IMG/VR virus record: IMGVR_UViG_3300002161_000039 | Coordinates: 1-22,252 of that record | From: a virus | DNA length: 22,252 bases | Strand: one strand, 5' to 3' | Shown here: positions 5,358 through 12,483 of the stretch, in pieces | Layout of the letters: each line of letters starts with the position of its first letter | How positions within the stretch are numbered: position 1 is the first letter of the stretch | Position numbers and translations under genes: made by a program | The notes under the pieces: generated by a model | The model's database searches: none | The model's input: only the letters and a program-made list of their open reading frames with translations | What the model was told of the DNA's origin: nothing

Positions 5358-5621
5358 ATGAACAACTGGCGCTCACTAAACCAATCACTGAACTTACTGA
5401 ACGAGGGGCAGGTCAAAGCCCTGCTTGATGACGAGATCGTCGGCCAACGTCGCACGACGTTCCTCAAGCGGCTGCACCAACGTTACTGCATCCTGCGAGC
5501 CGCTCGGGAACGCGCTGAGATTTTCAGCGCCGTCGCAGATAAGTCAGATAGTCCGCACCTTCCTGCGGGTCCCACCACACTTTCACCAAGTCTGGATGGT
5601 CAGGCGGTAGGTCTGGGTTAA
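5358..5621 (+). CDS. Small basic phage protein; 3' end overlaps convergent gene
   Basis: An 87-aa frame. The first 54 residues look like a genuine protein (LNLLNEGQVKALLDDEIVGQ, then LKRLHQRYCILRAARERAE). I recall a similar pattern from very short phage proteins with LLxEI and LHQRY-LRA-RER blocks. The remaining 33 residues lie antisense to the last codons of the phosphoesterase and have a different composition (SPHLPAGPTTLSPSLDG). Homologues may end near residue 55, so the tail could be a read-through extension caused by loss of an earlier stop. The function is unknown; the basic helical part suggests DNA or protein binding. It is the last gene of the rightward cluster and converges on the late operon with a 98-nt overlap. 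Confidence 0.62.
   Translation: MNNWRSLNQSLNLLNEGQVKALLDDEIVGQRRTTFLKRLHQRYCILRAARERAEIFSAVADKSDSPHLPAGPTTLSPSLDGQAVGLG
5512..5530. terminator. Hairpin at the tail-to-tail junction
   Basis: A perfect inverted repeat, GCGCTGA (5512-5518), 5-nt loop, TCAGCGC (5524-5530), covers the stop codon of the phosphoesterase gene at the collision point of the rightward and late operons. It would form in transcripts of both directions. No U-run follows on either strand, so it may protect mRNA 3' ends or slow polymerase rather than act as a classical terminator. Confidence 0.4.
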
Positions 5622-6591
5622 TCGTCGTCAGGACGCAGGGTGACAGGGCGTTGTCCCTGAACCCTCGATCCTTCGCATAACGGTCGTAGACCTTATACGA
5701 GGCGACCTTGCAGGCGTGCATGGTAATGCCGCTAATCGCATCCTTCAGGACGCTATAGGCGCTCTCGTGCTTATGCCCTGCCACGTAGATGTGGTCGCGG
5801 GTTCCCATAATGGCAGCCTTCATCGGGCCATGCGCCGGGTTCCAGATAGACGAGCCGCTGTGGTCGTGACGAGCGTTGACCCGCACTTCCATGCCGTTCG
5901 GGAACCGAAGCGCTATACGGGCTTCTGAGGACTTATAGAGGGCGTTCTGCTGCTTGGCTATCCACTTTAGCGGATCGCCCGAGCCTGACCACAGGTCGTG
6001 GTTTCCAGCAATCATGTAGAGCCAGTCGCAGCGACCGACGAACCACTCCGCAATCTTCCAGGCTTGCGAGGCAGACGTACTCTGGTCGGCGTAAAGCCTT
6101 GCTAAACGACCACACCAGTTGTTCGTGGTGTCGCCTACGTTGCAGGCAAACAGCCCCTCGGTCTTGTTCACCAGCGCCGTGTGCCGCTCGATGGCTTCAA
6201 TGTCGCAGCCGTCGTCGTCTACGTGCGGGTCGCCAAAGTGCAGCAGGCCGATAGCGCCGCCGAGTTTGACCTTAATAGGAATGAGTTTGGAGGCTTCTTC
6301 GTGTTCGCGCTTGTGCAGGAACTTACGCTTGCGCTGCTCAATCAACTCCTCGATGGGAACGTCGTCGTCAGGCAGCGGGGTAAATGAGAATCCGGGCTTA
6401 TCTACGTCTTGCTTGACTGCACCCGGCTGATACGTTGACTCAGGGATGATGTAGCCCTTTGCCCTCATCTTTTTGAGCCGCATCATTAGGCTTCGTTCGT
6501 TGACGCCTATCTTGTTAGCGGCTATGGCTCGGATGCCGTTGGCGTCCTGTAGAGCCTTTAGGATTTCATCGTCAGTGGCTTTTGCTTGCAT
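5524..6591 (-). CDS. Calcineurin-like metallophosphoesterase with N-terminal HTH-like region
   Basis: A 355-aa protein starting at ATG 6591 with GGAG about 6 nt upstream. The metallophosphoesterase motifs are complete: GDPHVD (D121, H123), NVGDTTNNW (D154), AGNHDLW (N197, H198), RHDHSG (H242) and GHKHES (H273, H275). These bind two metal ions and cleave phosphoester bonds. Residues 5-50 (DDEILKALQDANGIRAIAA, NKIGVNERSLMMRLKKMRAK) read as a helix-turn-helix DNA-binding segment. A charged linker with KRKFLHKREHEEA follows. A DNA-directed role, such as a Mre11/SbcD-like nuclease or phosphatase acting on DNA ends, is therefore attractive but inferred. It is the last gene of the late operon, 3 nt after the metalloprotease, and converges with the rightward cluster. 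Confidence 0.88.
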   Translation of the reverse strand: MQAKATDDEILKALQDANGIRAIAANKIGVNERSLMMRLKKMRAKGYIIPESTYQPGAVKQDVDKPGFSFTPLPDDDVPIEELIEQRKRKFLHKREHEEASKLIPIKVKLGGAIGLLHFGDPHVDDDGCDIEAIERHTALVNKTEGLFACNVGDTTNNWCGRLARLYADQSTSASQAWKIAEWFVGRCDWLYMIAGNHDLWSGSGDPLKWIAKQQNALYKSSEARIALRFPNGMEVRVNARHDHSGSSIWNPAHGPMKAAIMGTRDHIYVAGHKHESAYSVLKDAISGITMHACKVASYKVYDRYAKDRGFRDNALSPCVLTTINPDLPPDHPDLVKVWWDPQEGADYLTYLRRR

Positions 6592-6594
6592 CGT

Positions 6595-6891
6595 CTACTC
6601 CATCGTTGTGAGCATCTGTTGCAGCAAGTGGCCGGTTCGGTCTACGAGTTGTTCGTCTGACGACAGGTCGGGATGACCTGCGACATCAAAAAGGGCGTGC
6701 ATAGCCTCATGCGCCCATACTTGCTGCCGGTTCGTGCCTTTACAAGAACTTATGATGTGAATCTCATACTTGTCTGGAAGCCACATTCCAACACAATTTT
6801 TGCCGTGACGCCACTTTGAAGGCGATATTACTTTGACTTTGATGGTGTGACCGGCTAGTTGGAAGCGCTGTGGGATGCCGTCTGTACGCAT
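6595..6891 (-). CDS. Small HExxH zinc metalloprotease-like protein
   Basis: ATG 6891 is chosen because a very strong SD (TTAGGAGG) lies 4 nt upstream; an in-frame start at 6912 would overlap the endolysin gene by 13 nt. The 98-aa protein carries VWAHEAMHALFDVAG (residues 58-72), a canonical HExxH zinc site. A helix with DEQLVDRTGHLLQQ (79-92) follows, whose Glu or Asp could be the third ligand, as in ImmA/SprT-like phage metallopeptidases. Residues 18-50 form a strand-rich part (KVKVISPSKW, KYEIHIISS). No signal peptide is present. Its partner and substrate are unknown; cleavage of a host or structural protein late in infection is inference. Confidence 0.82.
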   Translation of the reverse strand: MRTDGIPQRFQLAGHTIKVKVISPSKWRHGKNCVGMWLPDKYEIHIISSCKGTNRQQVWAHEAMHALFDVAGHPDLSSDEQLVDRTGHLLQQMLTTME

Positions 6892-6899
6892 GACGCCTC

Positions 6900-7271
6900 C
6901 TAATAAGACCAAATATTGGGCCGCAGGCCGCCCTCCAAAGTATCCAAGTGTATAAAGCGACCGCTACCTTTTTGTTGCACGCCAATACCAGTAAAGCCCA
7001 TCTGAAAGGCTAACTTCAGCAGTCTGTGCGCGTCCGCACCAACGACAGCAATGTCGCAAGCGCAGCCCGATGCGTGCGCTCCAGGTTGTGCCTTCTTGGC
7101 CTCGATAGGGTGCTTGGCGCAGCGGTAGCCAGACGTAATCTTCATCGGCTTACCGTAGGCGCTACGCAGGGCTTGGAGTTTGTTCATAAACTCCTGCTTC
7201 ATCTCGTTCTTGCCGCAGTGCGAGCAGTTGAACTCTTCGGCCTTAAAGTTCGGTACGAACGCCCAGTCCAT
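6900..7271 (-). CDS. Endolysin, peptidase M15 (D-Ala-D-Ala carboxypeptidase fold)
   Basis: A 123-aa zinc peptidase that would cut peptidoglycan stem peptides. The M15_3 pattern is intact: ITSGYRCAKHP (residues 45-55), PGAHASGCACDIAV (63-76) with zinc ligands H66 and D73, and GRFIHLDTLEGG (104-115) with H108 as the third ligand. The N-terminus (NFKAEEFNCSHCG) with two Cys near residues 16-19 is usual in this group. There is no signal peptide, so release depends on the holin. It starts at ATG 7271, two nt after the Rz stop. The order holin, membrane protein, Rz/Rz1, endolysin makes a complete Gram-negative lysis cassette. Confidence 0.92.
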   Translation of the reverse strand: MDWAFVPNFKAEEFNCSHCGKNEMKQEFMNKLQALRSAYGKPMKITSGYRCAKHPIEAKKAQPGAHASGCACDIAVVGADAHRLLKLAFQMGFTGIGVQQKGSGRFIHLDTLEGGLRPNIWSY

Positions 7272-7273
7272 GA

Positions 7274-7750
7274 TTAGCCCCCATCTTTTATCCAGCCCTG
7301 CAAGGCACGCAGTTTAGCGTTCTCGGCGTCACAGGCGGCGGCTAGGGCGTAGAGGTCGGCTCCGATGTCTGGCCCTGCTTTAAGATCGCTTCCAGCCGGT
7401 CGGTCATTGCTCCCGGTGGGGGTGGTGGCACCATCAGTTCCTTGGGCGGCGTTCCCGGTTGGCGGGGCTGGGGGACTGACGCACAGCCTGACAGGAGTGC
7501 GATTAACAGCACGATCAACAGCACGTTTATTAAGGCGCTCAATCTCCAACTGATACGAGCCTGAAGCGCGTTCAGCACGCGCTCGGTCAGCCCGTTCCGC
7601 TGCCAACTCGGCCTCCAGTCGTTCAATTTGCGGCCTAAGTTCTGCACGTCCCTGCTCCCGAAGTGTATACACCGCGTATATACATGTCAGACCCAACACT
7701 GCTGCGATCAGAGCGTGTGGGGCATAGCGCCACAGCCACGCAGCCCACAT
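7274..7750 (-). CDS. Rz-like inner-membrane spanin subunit
   Basis: A 158-aa protein. ATG 7750 overlaps the previous stop as TGATG; a GTG three nt earlier is an alternative. One N-terminal membrane segment (about residues 9-28, HALIAAVLGLTCIYAVYTL) is followed by a long charged coiled coil (ELRPQIERLEAELAAERADR), the standard i-spanin plan. A disordered Gly/Thr/Pro part (residues about 95-130) precedes a final helix (DLYALAAACDAENAKLRALQ). With the outer-membrane Rz1 it would form the complex that fuses the inner and outer membranes in the last step of lysis. Rz1 is encoded in another frame inside this gene. The family is too divergent in sequence for certainty, but topology and context are convincing. 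Confidence 0.88.
   Translation of the reverse strand: MWAAWLWRYAPHALIAAVLGLTCIYAVYTLREQGRAELRPQIERLEAELAAERADRARAERASGSYQLEIERLNKRAVDRAVNRTPVRLCVSPPAPPTGNAAQGTDGATTPTGSNDRPAGSDLKAGPDIGADLYALAAACDAENAKLRALQGWIKDGG
7342..7578 (-). CDS. Rz1-like outer-membrane lipoprotein spanin, embedded in Rz
   Basis: A second frame lying wholly inside the Rz gene. Starting at GTG 7578 it gives 78 residues; an in-frame ATG at 7647 would add 23 residues and is less likely. A hydrophobic segment (SALINVLLIVLLIALLSGC) ends in the lipobox LLSG-C, with C32 the lipidated cysteine. The mature part is short and proline-rich (ASVPQPRQPGTPPKE, then MVPPPPPG). This is exactly the Rz1 design of lambda and P22, including the nested arrangement. 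It would be exported, lipid-modified and sit in the outer membrane facing Rz. No clear SD is seen upstream of the GTG, so the start is uncertain. Confidence 0.85.
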   Translation of the reverse strand: MLNALQARISWRLSALINVLLIVLLIALLSGCASVPQPRQPGTPPKELMVPPPPPGAMTDRLEAILKQGQTSEPTSTP

Positions 7751-7977
7751 CACTTGTCAGCCTTGGTGCTGCTCAGTTGGTTAATCAGGTTAAAGATGTC
7801 ATCCAGCGTCTTGCGAATGTGTTGGATGTCTTCCCGGTAGTCAGCCTTGGTAACGTAAACATGCGGCATGTTCCGCACGTCCTTGTCTAACCGCTCGATG
7901 CTGCGCGTCAGGTTATTGACAGTCCAGCCGCCGAGGAACGCAGCCACGCCTAGAATGATGTTAAAAAGAACCTGCAT
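7750..7977 (-). CDS. Small membrane-anchored coiled-coil protein in lysis cassette
   Basis: A 75-aa protein starting at ATG 7977, which is preferred because the hydrophobic segment directly follows (QVLFNIILGVAAFLGGWTV). A GTG at 7986 is also possible with a closer GAGAAG. After the single membrane helix (residues about 3-20) comes a charged coiled coil (RSIERLDKDVRNMP, then DYREDIQHIRKTLDDIFNLI). Proteins of this plan, such as XhlA-like hemolysin-type proteins, lie next to holins and may modulate them. It ends with a TGATG junction to Rz. A role as holin partner or antiholin is inference from topology and neighbours. Confidence 0.78.
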   Translation of the reverse strand: MQVLFNIILGVAAFLGGWTVNNLTRSIERLDKDVRNMPHVYVTKADYREDIQHIRKTLDDIFNLINQLSSTKADK

Positions 7978-7987
7978 GTCATCCACG

Positions 7988-8182
7988 TCACTTCTCCGAG
8001 AGCGCCTGCGTGGTGACTGCCCGCAGTACCAAGTTAGCCAAAGCACCTACCATCAGGATGGCCGCAGCCACTTCCTGGCCCCACAGCACGGTCATGTGAC
8101 CGCCTACCAACTCCAGACCGCCAAGGACGGCCAGCAGGACGTTCCACCAAACGGTCTTTGATTTCAGTGCGCCTTTAAGCAT
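7988..8182 (-). CDS. Putative holin, 64 aa, two membrane segments
   Basis: The start ATG 8182 overlaps the stop of the 750-aa ejection gene (TAATG). The 64-aa product has two hydrophobic segments: about residues 13-33 (WNVLLAVLGGLELVGGHMTV) and 38-56 (VAAAILMVGALANLVLRAV). Its N-terminus is basic (MLKGALKSKTVWW) and its C-terminus polar. Size and topology fit class II-like holins, which open the inner membrane so that the endolysin reaches the cell wall. It is the first gene of the lysis cassette and is followed by a membrane coiled-coil protein, the spanins and the M15 peptidase. Holins share little sequence, so the call rests on topology and position. Confidence 0.82.
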   Translation of the reverse strand: MLKGALKSKTVWWNVLLAVLGGLELVGGHMTVLWGQEVAAAILMVGALANLVLRAVTTQALSEK

Positions 8183-10434
8183 TACTGTGCCCTCAATTGA
8201 TTAACGGGAGGCGGAGCAAGCGAGTTCATCATTACAGGCGCTTCTTGATAGTCCTTCGCCGCTCGGCTCGTCACTTGAACCTGCGCCGCCTGCGCTACTT
8301 GCCCAGCAAACTTGTTCCACGACTCTGCGTTCTTAAACTGCTTTAAGAACACGTTTCGCTCACGAGCCGGAATTTGGTTTAGAACGCGATTAAACTCGCG
8401 GCCTGACTGCGCGGCGCGGATCAGCACGTCCATCGTTTCTGCCTTCATTTTCTTTTCAAGTCCAGCCACAACCTCGTTAACCGTTGTGGAGGCACGAGTA
8501 AGGAATGGCAGTCGAACGCGAACGCTGGCCTTGCCTTCCGCTTCAGTAAGGGCAGCGCGACCGGCAGCAGCCTGTTGAACTGCCTTGCGATCCAAATCCA
8601 ACGTGTCGGCAAGTTGAGTAAGGAATGGCATATCTTTAGCCATTTCTTCACTAATCTTGTAACGACCGGAGCCAAACAGTTCTTCAATTGCCTCCGGTGA
8701 TTCACCGCGAACCAAATTGATGATTTGCTCTTTAGCCTCTGGCGTTCCCTTTGCGTACAACTTACGCATTTGATCGGCTAATTCCATGCCGCGAATGGAC
8801 GACATGCCTTTTTCAAAACTATCAAGATAGTTGCCAAAGCCTTTGCCGCCAGCGTTTTCGATTGCTTCAGTCAGTAGCGGCTTGATTTCAGTCAATACCC
8901 TTGCGGTTAACTTCTCTTTGGCTCTCATATCGGCGCCAGGGCTTAATTCCTCAATGACGCTTGATACGCCGTATTTTCTAATAGCGTATACGTCAGCAGG
9001 ATCAAGAACTCCGTTTTCCATGGCTCTATCGGCAAGCATACTTTTAATACGCTTTAATGCAGTCGTTGCTTGCGTGTTTGCGGCAATGTCAGGTTTACGC
9101 AGGACAGAATCAATTGATGACGTAAGTTTTCCAACCGTAATTGGCGTTTCGCCCCTTTCGGTTCTCATTTTAATTGTGTTTTCAGCAGCACGAGCGCGAG
9201 CGCCTGAACGCAATGATTCTTGAGCGGCCCTATCAACTACAGCGGGGATTCTTGCTGCAAGATCGCCGGGTTGAGCAAAACGAGGTCCAGCCAGTTTGCT
9301 CCAACTTTTTGCCCATTCCTCTGCGCGTTCAATTGCCGGAGTAAGTCGCCTAACAATATCTACTTGTTTGGCGGCCTCTTCTCTTGCTTCAGCAGCAATT
9401 GTCTCCAGCCTTGGAACTACTTTGCCCGTGCGACGAGCGGCGGCAAGAGCCTCTTCTCGCATCGGGGCAGTGATACCAGCCAGTGACTCTTTTGTTCCTT
9501 CGCGGGCAGCACGCGCCGTTTCGGCAGTTGGGCCACCGGCAATACGGGTCAATTCATTAACGATGTCTTGCGATTCGCGTTTGCGGAACGCATTGACCAC
9601 TTGTTGCGGATCACGCTGTTCTGCGCGAGCAAGCAATGCTTGCAACACAGGCATGTCCAAGTCTGCAATCAATCTGCTAACGGGAACGTCGGGTTGTGCA
9701 TCCCGCATTGGGATTTGACGGCTGGCAATTGCTTGCCGCAACGCATTGACCTCGTTATTAGCGGCAGTGCGAATCAACTCGTTAGCGCGCATGTCTGGGG
9801 TGCGCCCAGAGAGTGCGTCCACAACAGCGCCGCCACCTTTTGCTAGCACTTTGGCTACGGGCGGCAAAACTTGCGGCAACAAAGTTCCCACAGCGGCAGC
9901 CTCAGTCACCGCCTCTGGGTCTGTTACCAATGCGCCACCACCAGCGGCGCCAGCGCCGCCAGCGCCACTGACTACTGCGCGAGTTGTTCTACTAGTCGTC
10001 GCAGGTAAGCCGGTGCGAAATCCGCCTGTCTCCAACGACGTGGCAAGAGGCGTTGTAAAGCGCTGCAAAACAGGGAACGCCGTGCCTGCTCCGCGCACCA
10101 ATGAACCGAGAACAGGACCGGCAAGCAAACTGCCAGTAAATCCAGCAAAACCGCGCACAGCGCTCTGGCGCTCTTGTGGCGTCATGCCGGTTTCTTCGAC
10201 CTGCTGACGGAAGCCAGTTGCGCGATCACCGACATCGCCAATTGCAGGCAATCTGCGAGACGGTATTGCGGCCTCCGGCGCCGCCGCACGCGGTTGTGCA
10301 GGTGCGGGCGCGGGTGCAGCAGGCTTCTGGTATTTACTAAATATCTCTACCAGTTCGGCTTCGGTCGGCGGCGAATCGCCTTCAAGTTGAAGTGTGACCC
10401 CGGTGTTTGGATCACTAACGCGGTACTTTGGCAT
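8182..10434 (-). CDS. Large ejection/DNA transfer protein (P22 gp16-like position)
   Basis: A 750-aa protein, by far the longest in the window, with ATG 10434 preceded by GGGGG. Residues 1-35 form a small domain (MPKYRVSDPNTGVTLQLEGD, then TEAELVEIFSKY) found at the N-terminus of many phage ejection proteins. A Pro/Ala linker (KPAAPAPAPAQPRAAAPEAA, about 36-56) follows. Residues about 90-200 include hydrophobic Gly/Ala stretches (GFAGFTGSLLAGPVLGSLV, GAGGAGAAGGGALV) that could enter the host membrane. The rest is a long, mostly helical body rich in Ala, Arg and Glu. The protein probably leaves the virion with the DNA and helps form the channel through the cell envelope. It follows two other ejection-like genes, as gp16 does in P22. 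Direct sequence similarity to gp16 is not claimed. Confidence 0.8.
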   Translation of the reverse strand: MPKYRVSDPNTGVTLQLEGDSPPTEAELVEIFSKYQKPAAPAPAPAQPRAAAPEAAIPSRRLPAIGDVGDRATGFRQQVEETGMTPQERQSAVRGFAGFTGSLLAGPVLGSLVRGAGTAFPVLQRFTTPLATSLETGGFRTGLPATTSRTTRAVVSGAGGAGAAGGGALVTDPEAVTEAAAVGTLLPQVLPPVAKVLAKGGGAVVDALSGRTPDMRANELIRTAANNEVNALRQAIASRQIPMRDAQPDVPVSRLIADLDMPVLQALLARAEQRDPQQVVNAFRKRESQDIVNELTRIAGGPTAETARAAREGTKESLAGITAPMREEALAAARRTGKVVPRLETIAAEAREEAAKQVDIVRRLTPAIERAEEWAKSWSKLAGPRFAQPGDLAARIPAVVDRAAQESLRSGARARAAENTIKMRTERGETPITVGKLTSSIDSVLRKPDIAANTQATTALKRIKSMLADRAMENGVLDPADVYAIRKYGVSSVIEELSPGADMRAKEKLTARVLTEIKPLLTEAIENAGGKGFGNYLDSFEKGMSSIRGMELADQMRKLYAKGTPEAKEQIINLVRGESPEAIEELFGSGRYKISEEMAKDMPFLTQLADTLDLDRKAVQQAAAGRAALTEAEGKASVRVRLPFLTRASTTVNEVVAGLEKKMKAETMDVLIRAAQSGREFNRVLNQIPARERNVFLKQFKNAESWNKFAGQVAQAAQVQVTSRAAKDYQEAPVMMNSLAPPPVNQLRAQ

Positions 10435-10449
10435 TAACGCCCCCGACTA

Positions 10450-11649
10450 TTATGGAACTGGAGTAATGATAAAGCGGCCAGCGGACTCACCGCCGCCAGC
10501 AGCCTGACTACCCCTTCGGGCTTTTTCTTCGGCTTTTCGCACGCCAGTCCTAATAATTTCTTGGAACTCACGCGCCGCCTTAATAAATTCTTTTTCGTCT
10601 TGCGCCAGATTCATTCTAGTTATCGCAGCCGTGGCTCTTTTGCCTTCTTCGTTTGCAATCGCACCACCACCACGCAACGTGTCGTAAGCCTGCAAGAACG
10701 CAGTACCAGTTGCTTGGTCGTACATTGCTTGGAAAGACGCAGCATCCGTACCCGGAATCAGTCGAGCGCCGGGTTTCCAAGTAGCGCCAACAGCATCAAC
10801 AAAGCCCTCATGCGGCGCAGTGCCAGCCTCCATAACGTTGCCGTCTTTATCAACCTTTTGTGGCTTTCCAACCATGTCGTCGATAAGCGCCAATGTTACG
10901 TTTGCTTGTTCAATAGCCCCCGGCAATTCAAGTTGAGCCTGCGCCAAAGCCTTGCCAGTAAACTGCGCTGCCGCTCTCATTTGTTCAACGCGGCCTAAAT
11001 ACTGGAAGTCGCCTTCACGATCAAACTTTTCACGCTGCAAATCAAGTTCTTTGCGGCGCAACTGAAGATTAGACGTAGACAGTTTTCGTTGGAACTCACG
11101 ATCTTTTTCAACGCGAGCGCGTTCTTCTTCGTCAAATTGCTTTTCAAGCGGCGTCAATTCATCAACATACGCTTGAATCAATTTAGGCGTAGAAGCAGGG
11201 TCGAACGCCTGCGGGAACTTAGAAACGTCATATCCCATGTCGGCTGCCAACTGAAGGCGCGTTCCATAGGAAGTGGGGTCTTTTATTGCTCCCCGCAAAA
11301 GACTCATTGTGTTGTTCAACGTTTCTCTTAACTGCTTTCGCTCTTCCGCTTTAATTTCCAAACCAGTCTTTTTAGCGGTTTGCTGGGCGGCCATTGTCTG
11401 CGAAAGCGATTGCGCTACAGGAGCGCCACCAGGCGTTACGGCAAGCCGATTTAAAAACCCTGGGTCAGTTAAGTCTTTTTCTGTGGCGCCAGTCAGCATG
11501 TTCCGAAGCGCAGCCTTTTCCTGCATGTCTCGCATGGCAGCGGCTTCTTGAGTTCTTGCCAAACGATTGGCACGGCCTACTTCCATGCCTTGTGCATACG
11601 AGCCAAGGATGTTGACTGGATCAATTTGTGTTGCGCCTATGACTGCCAT
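10450..11649 (-). CDS. Ejection/internal virion protein, coiled-coil (P22 gp20-like position)
   Basis: A 399-aa protein starting at ATG 11649, three nt past the previous stop. The N-terminus (VIGATQIDPVNILGSYAQGM) is followed by a helix-rich body. A strongly charged coiled coil lies around residues 165-220 (QFDEEERARVEKDREFQRKL, then LRRKELDLQREKFDREG). The C-terminal third contains conserved-looking blocks (FQAMYDQATGTAFLQAYDTL, then RGGGAIANEEGK) and ends in a basic, Gly-rich tail. The composition fits a phage internal virion or ejection protein, and its place between the 276-aa and 750-aa ejection-like genes supports that. It has no signal peptide or membrane helix. The exact P22 counterpart is not assured. 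Confidence 0.72.
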   Translation of the reverse strand: MAVIGATQIDPVNILGSYAQGMEVGRANRLARTQEAAAMRDMQEKAALRNMLTGATEKDLTDPGFLNRLAVTPGGAPVAQSLSQTMAAQQTAKKTGLEIKAEERKQLRETLNNTMSLLRGAIKDPTSYGTRLQLAADMGYDVSKFPQAFDPASTPKLIQAYVDELTPLEKQFDEEERARVEKDREFQRKLSTSNLQLRRKELDLQREKFDREGDFQYLGRVEQMRAAAQFTGKALAQAQLELPGAIEQANVTLALIDDMVGKPQKVDKDGNVMEAGTAPHEGFVDAVGATWKPGARLIPGTDAASFQAMYDQATGTAFLQAYDTLRGGGAIANEEGKRATAAITRMNLAQDEKEFIKAAREFQEIIRTGVRKAEEKARRGSQAAGGGESAGRFIITPVP

Positions 11650-11652
11650 GGC

Positions 11653-12483
11653 TTACCCCAAGTTAGCGAATTGCGGACCGCGATAATTGACTGCCATTCT
11701 GTTCGGGCTTGGAGCAAATCCTGCTCCATAAGATCGACTGCCAGTAACTGAAACACCTGGCAAAAGGTCGTTTAAAGTCCCCATAGACATTTGTTCTTGA
11801 CCAGGCGATCCGAAGTAACCGCCCTTGTACATGCCATATCCCATAGCAGCCTGACCAAGCGCATTAGACAGCGCATTGGCCTGTCCTAAATAACCAGACG
11901 CACGGGCTTGGCCGCCTTGTGTTATGAGATTGCCAACGTTCACGCCCATTTGCCCAGCCTGACCAGCAATCTGTTGTGCAGAAGCCTGACCAGCGCCATA
12001 CAAACTACCCAGCGTACCCAAGCGCGTGCCTAATTGTGCCTGCGCTCGATTAAAAGCGTTCATGTACTCCTGAGACGCTAAGTCCTGCCCAAACCGCTGA
12101 CCGGCTTTAATTGCTCCACCAGAGAGCATATTGCCGCGAGCAGACTGCATACGCTCCAAAGCCTTCTCGCCTTCGCGCAGACGGAAGCCGTAGCCGGGGT
12201 CCATTTGCAGATCGCGCTCGCCAAACTGACGGGTCAGCATCCCGTAGTCAGCAGCAGAAGCGTCTCCGCCAATGCCAAGCAGCCGCATTAGTTCGTTCTG
12301 CGAGGTAATGCCTGCCTGTCGAAACGGCTCTTGCAGTTCTACCTGACGCTCAAACGTCTCGCGCTGTACTTGCGCGGCCTGATCGGCGGCTTTTTGCTGT
12401 GCTTTAGCGGCTTTTCTAGAGCCTATAGCGCTTGCCGCGCCACCAGCCAATGCACTACCAATAATTGCTGTTTCAATGCCCAT
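11653..12483 (-). CDS. DNA injection protein (P22 gp7-like), 276 aa
   Basis: The start ATG 12483 overlaps the GNAT-like gene by 11 nt; AGAGG lies about 8 nt upstream. Residues 4-22 form a Gly/Ala hydrophobic segment (TAIIGSALAGGAASAIGS) followed by a Lys/Gln-rich helix (RKAAKAQQKAADQAAQVQRE). The pattern FERQVELQEPFRQAGITSQN and the later QMDPGYGFRLREGEKALER are typical of proteins annotated as phage DNA transfer or injection proteins. The C-terminal half is rich in Gly, Ala and Gln. The protein likely leaves the capsid with the genome and inserts in the cell envelope. It precedes the other two ejection-like genes, mirroring the gp7, gp20, gp16 order of P22. The assignment is good at the level of class, not of exact homologue. 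Confidence 0.82.
   Translation of the reverse strand: MGIETAIIGSALAGGAASAIGSRKAAKAQQKAADQAAQVQRETFERQVELQEPFRQAGITSQNELMRLLGIGGDASAADYGMLTRQFGERDLQMDPGYGFRLREGEKALERMQSARGNMLSGGAIKAGQRFGQDLASQEYMNAFNRAQAQLGTRLGTLGSLYGAGQASAQQIAGQAGQMGVNVGNLITQGGQARASGYLGQANALSNALGQAAMGYGMYKGGYFGSPGQEQMSMGTLNDLLPGVSVTGSRSYGAGFAPSPNRMAVNYRGPQFANLG

Noticed and set aside
5553-5568. CCGCA/TGCGG inverted repeat as a terminator
   Set aside because: Only a 5-bp stem, no T-run on either strand, and inside coding sequence; probably chance.
6892-6912. Start at 6912 for the HExxH protein
   Set aside because: It would overlap the endolysin gene by 13 nt, whereas ATG 6891 has a near-perfect SD 4 nt away.
8312-10437. Several long plus-strand and alternative-frame ORFs (for example 8831-9223, 9746-10207) opposite the 750-aa gene
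   Set aside because: They are low-complexity, Ala/Arg/Ser/Pro-rich shadows caused by codon bias of the minus-strand gene; no SD and no protein-like motif.
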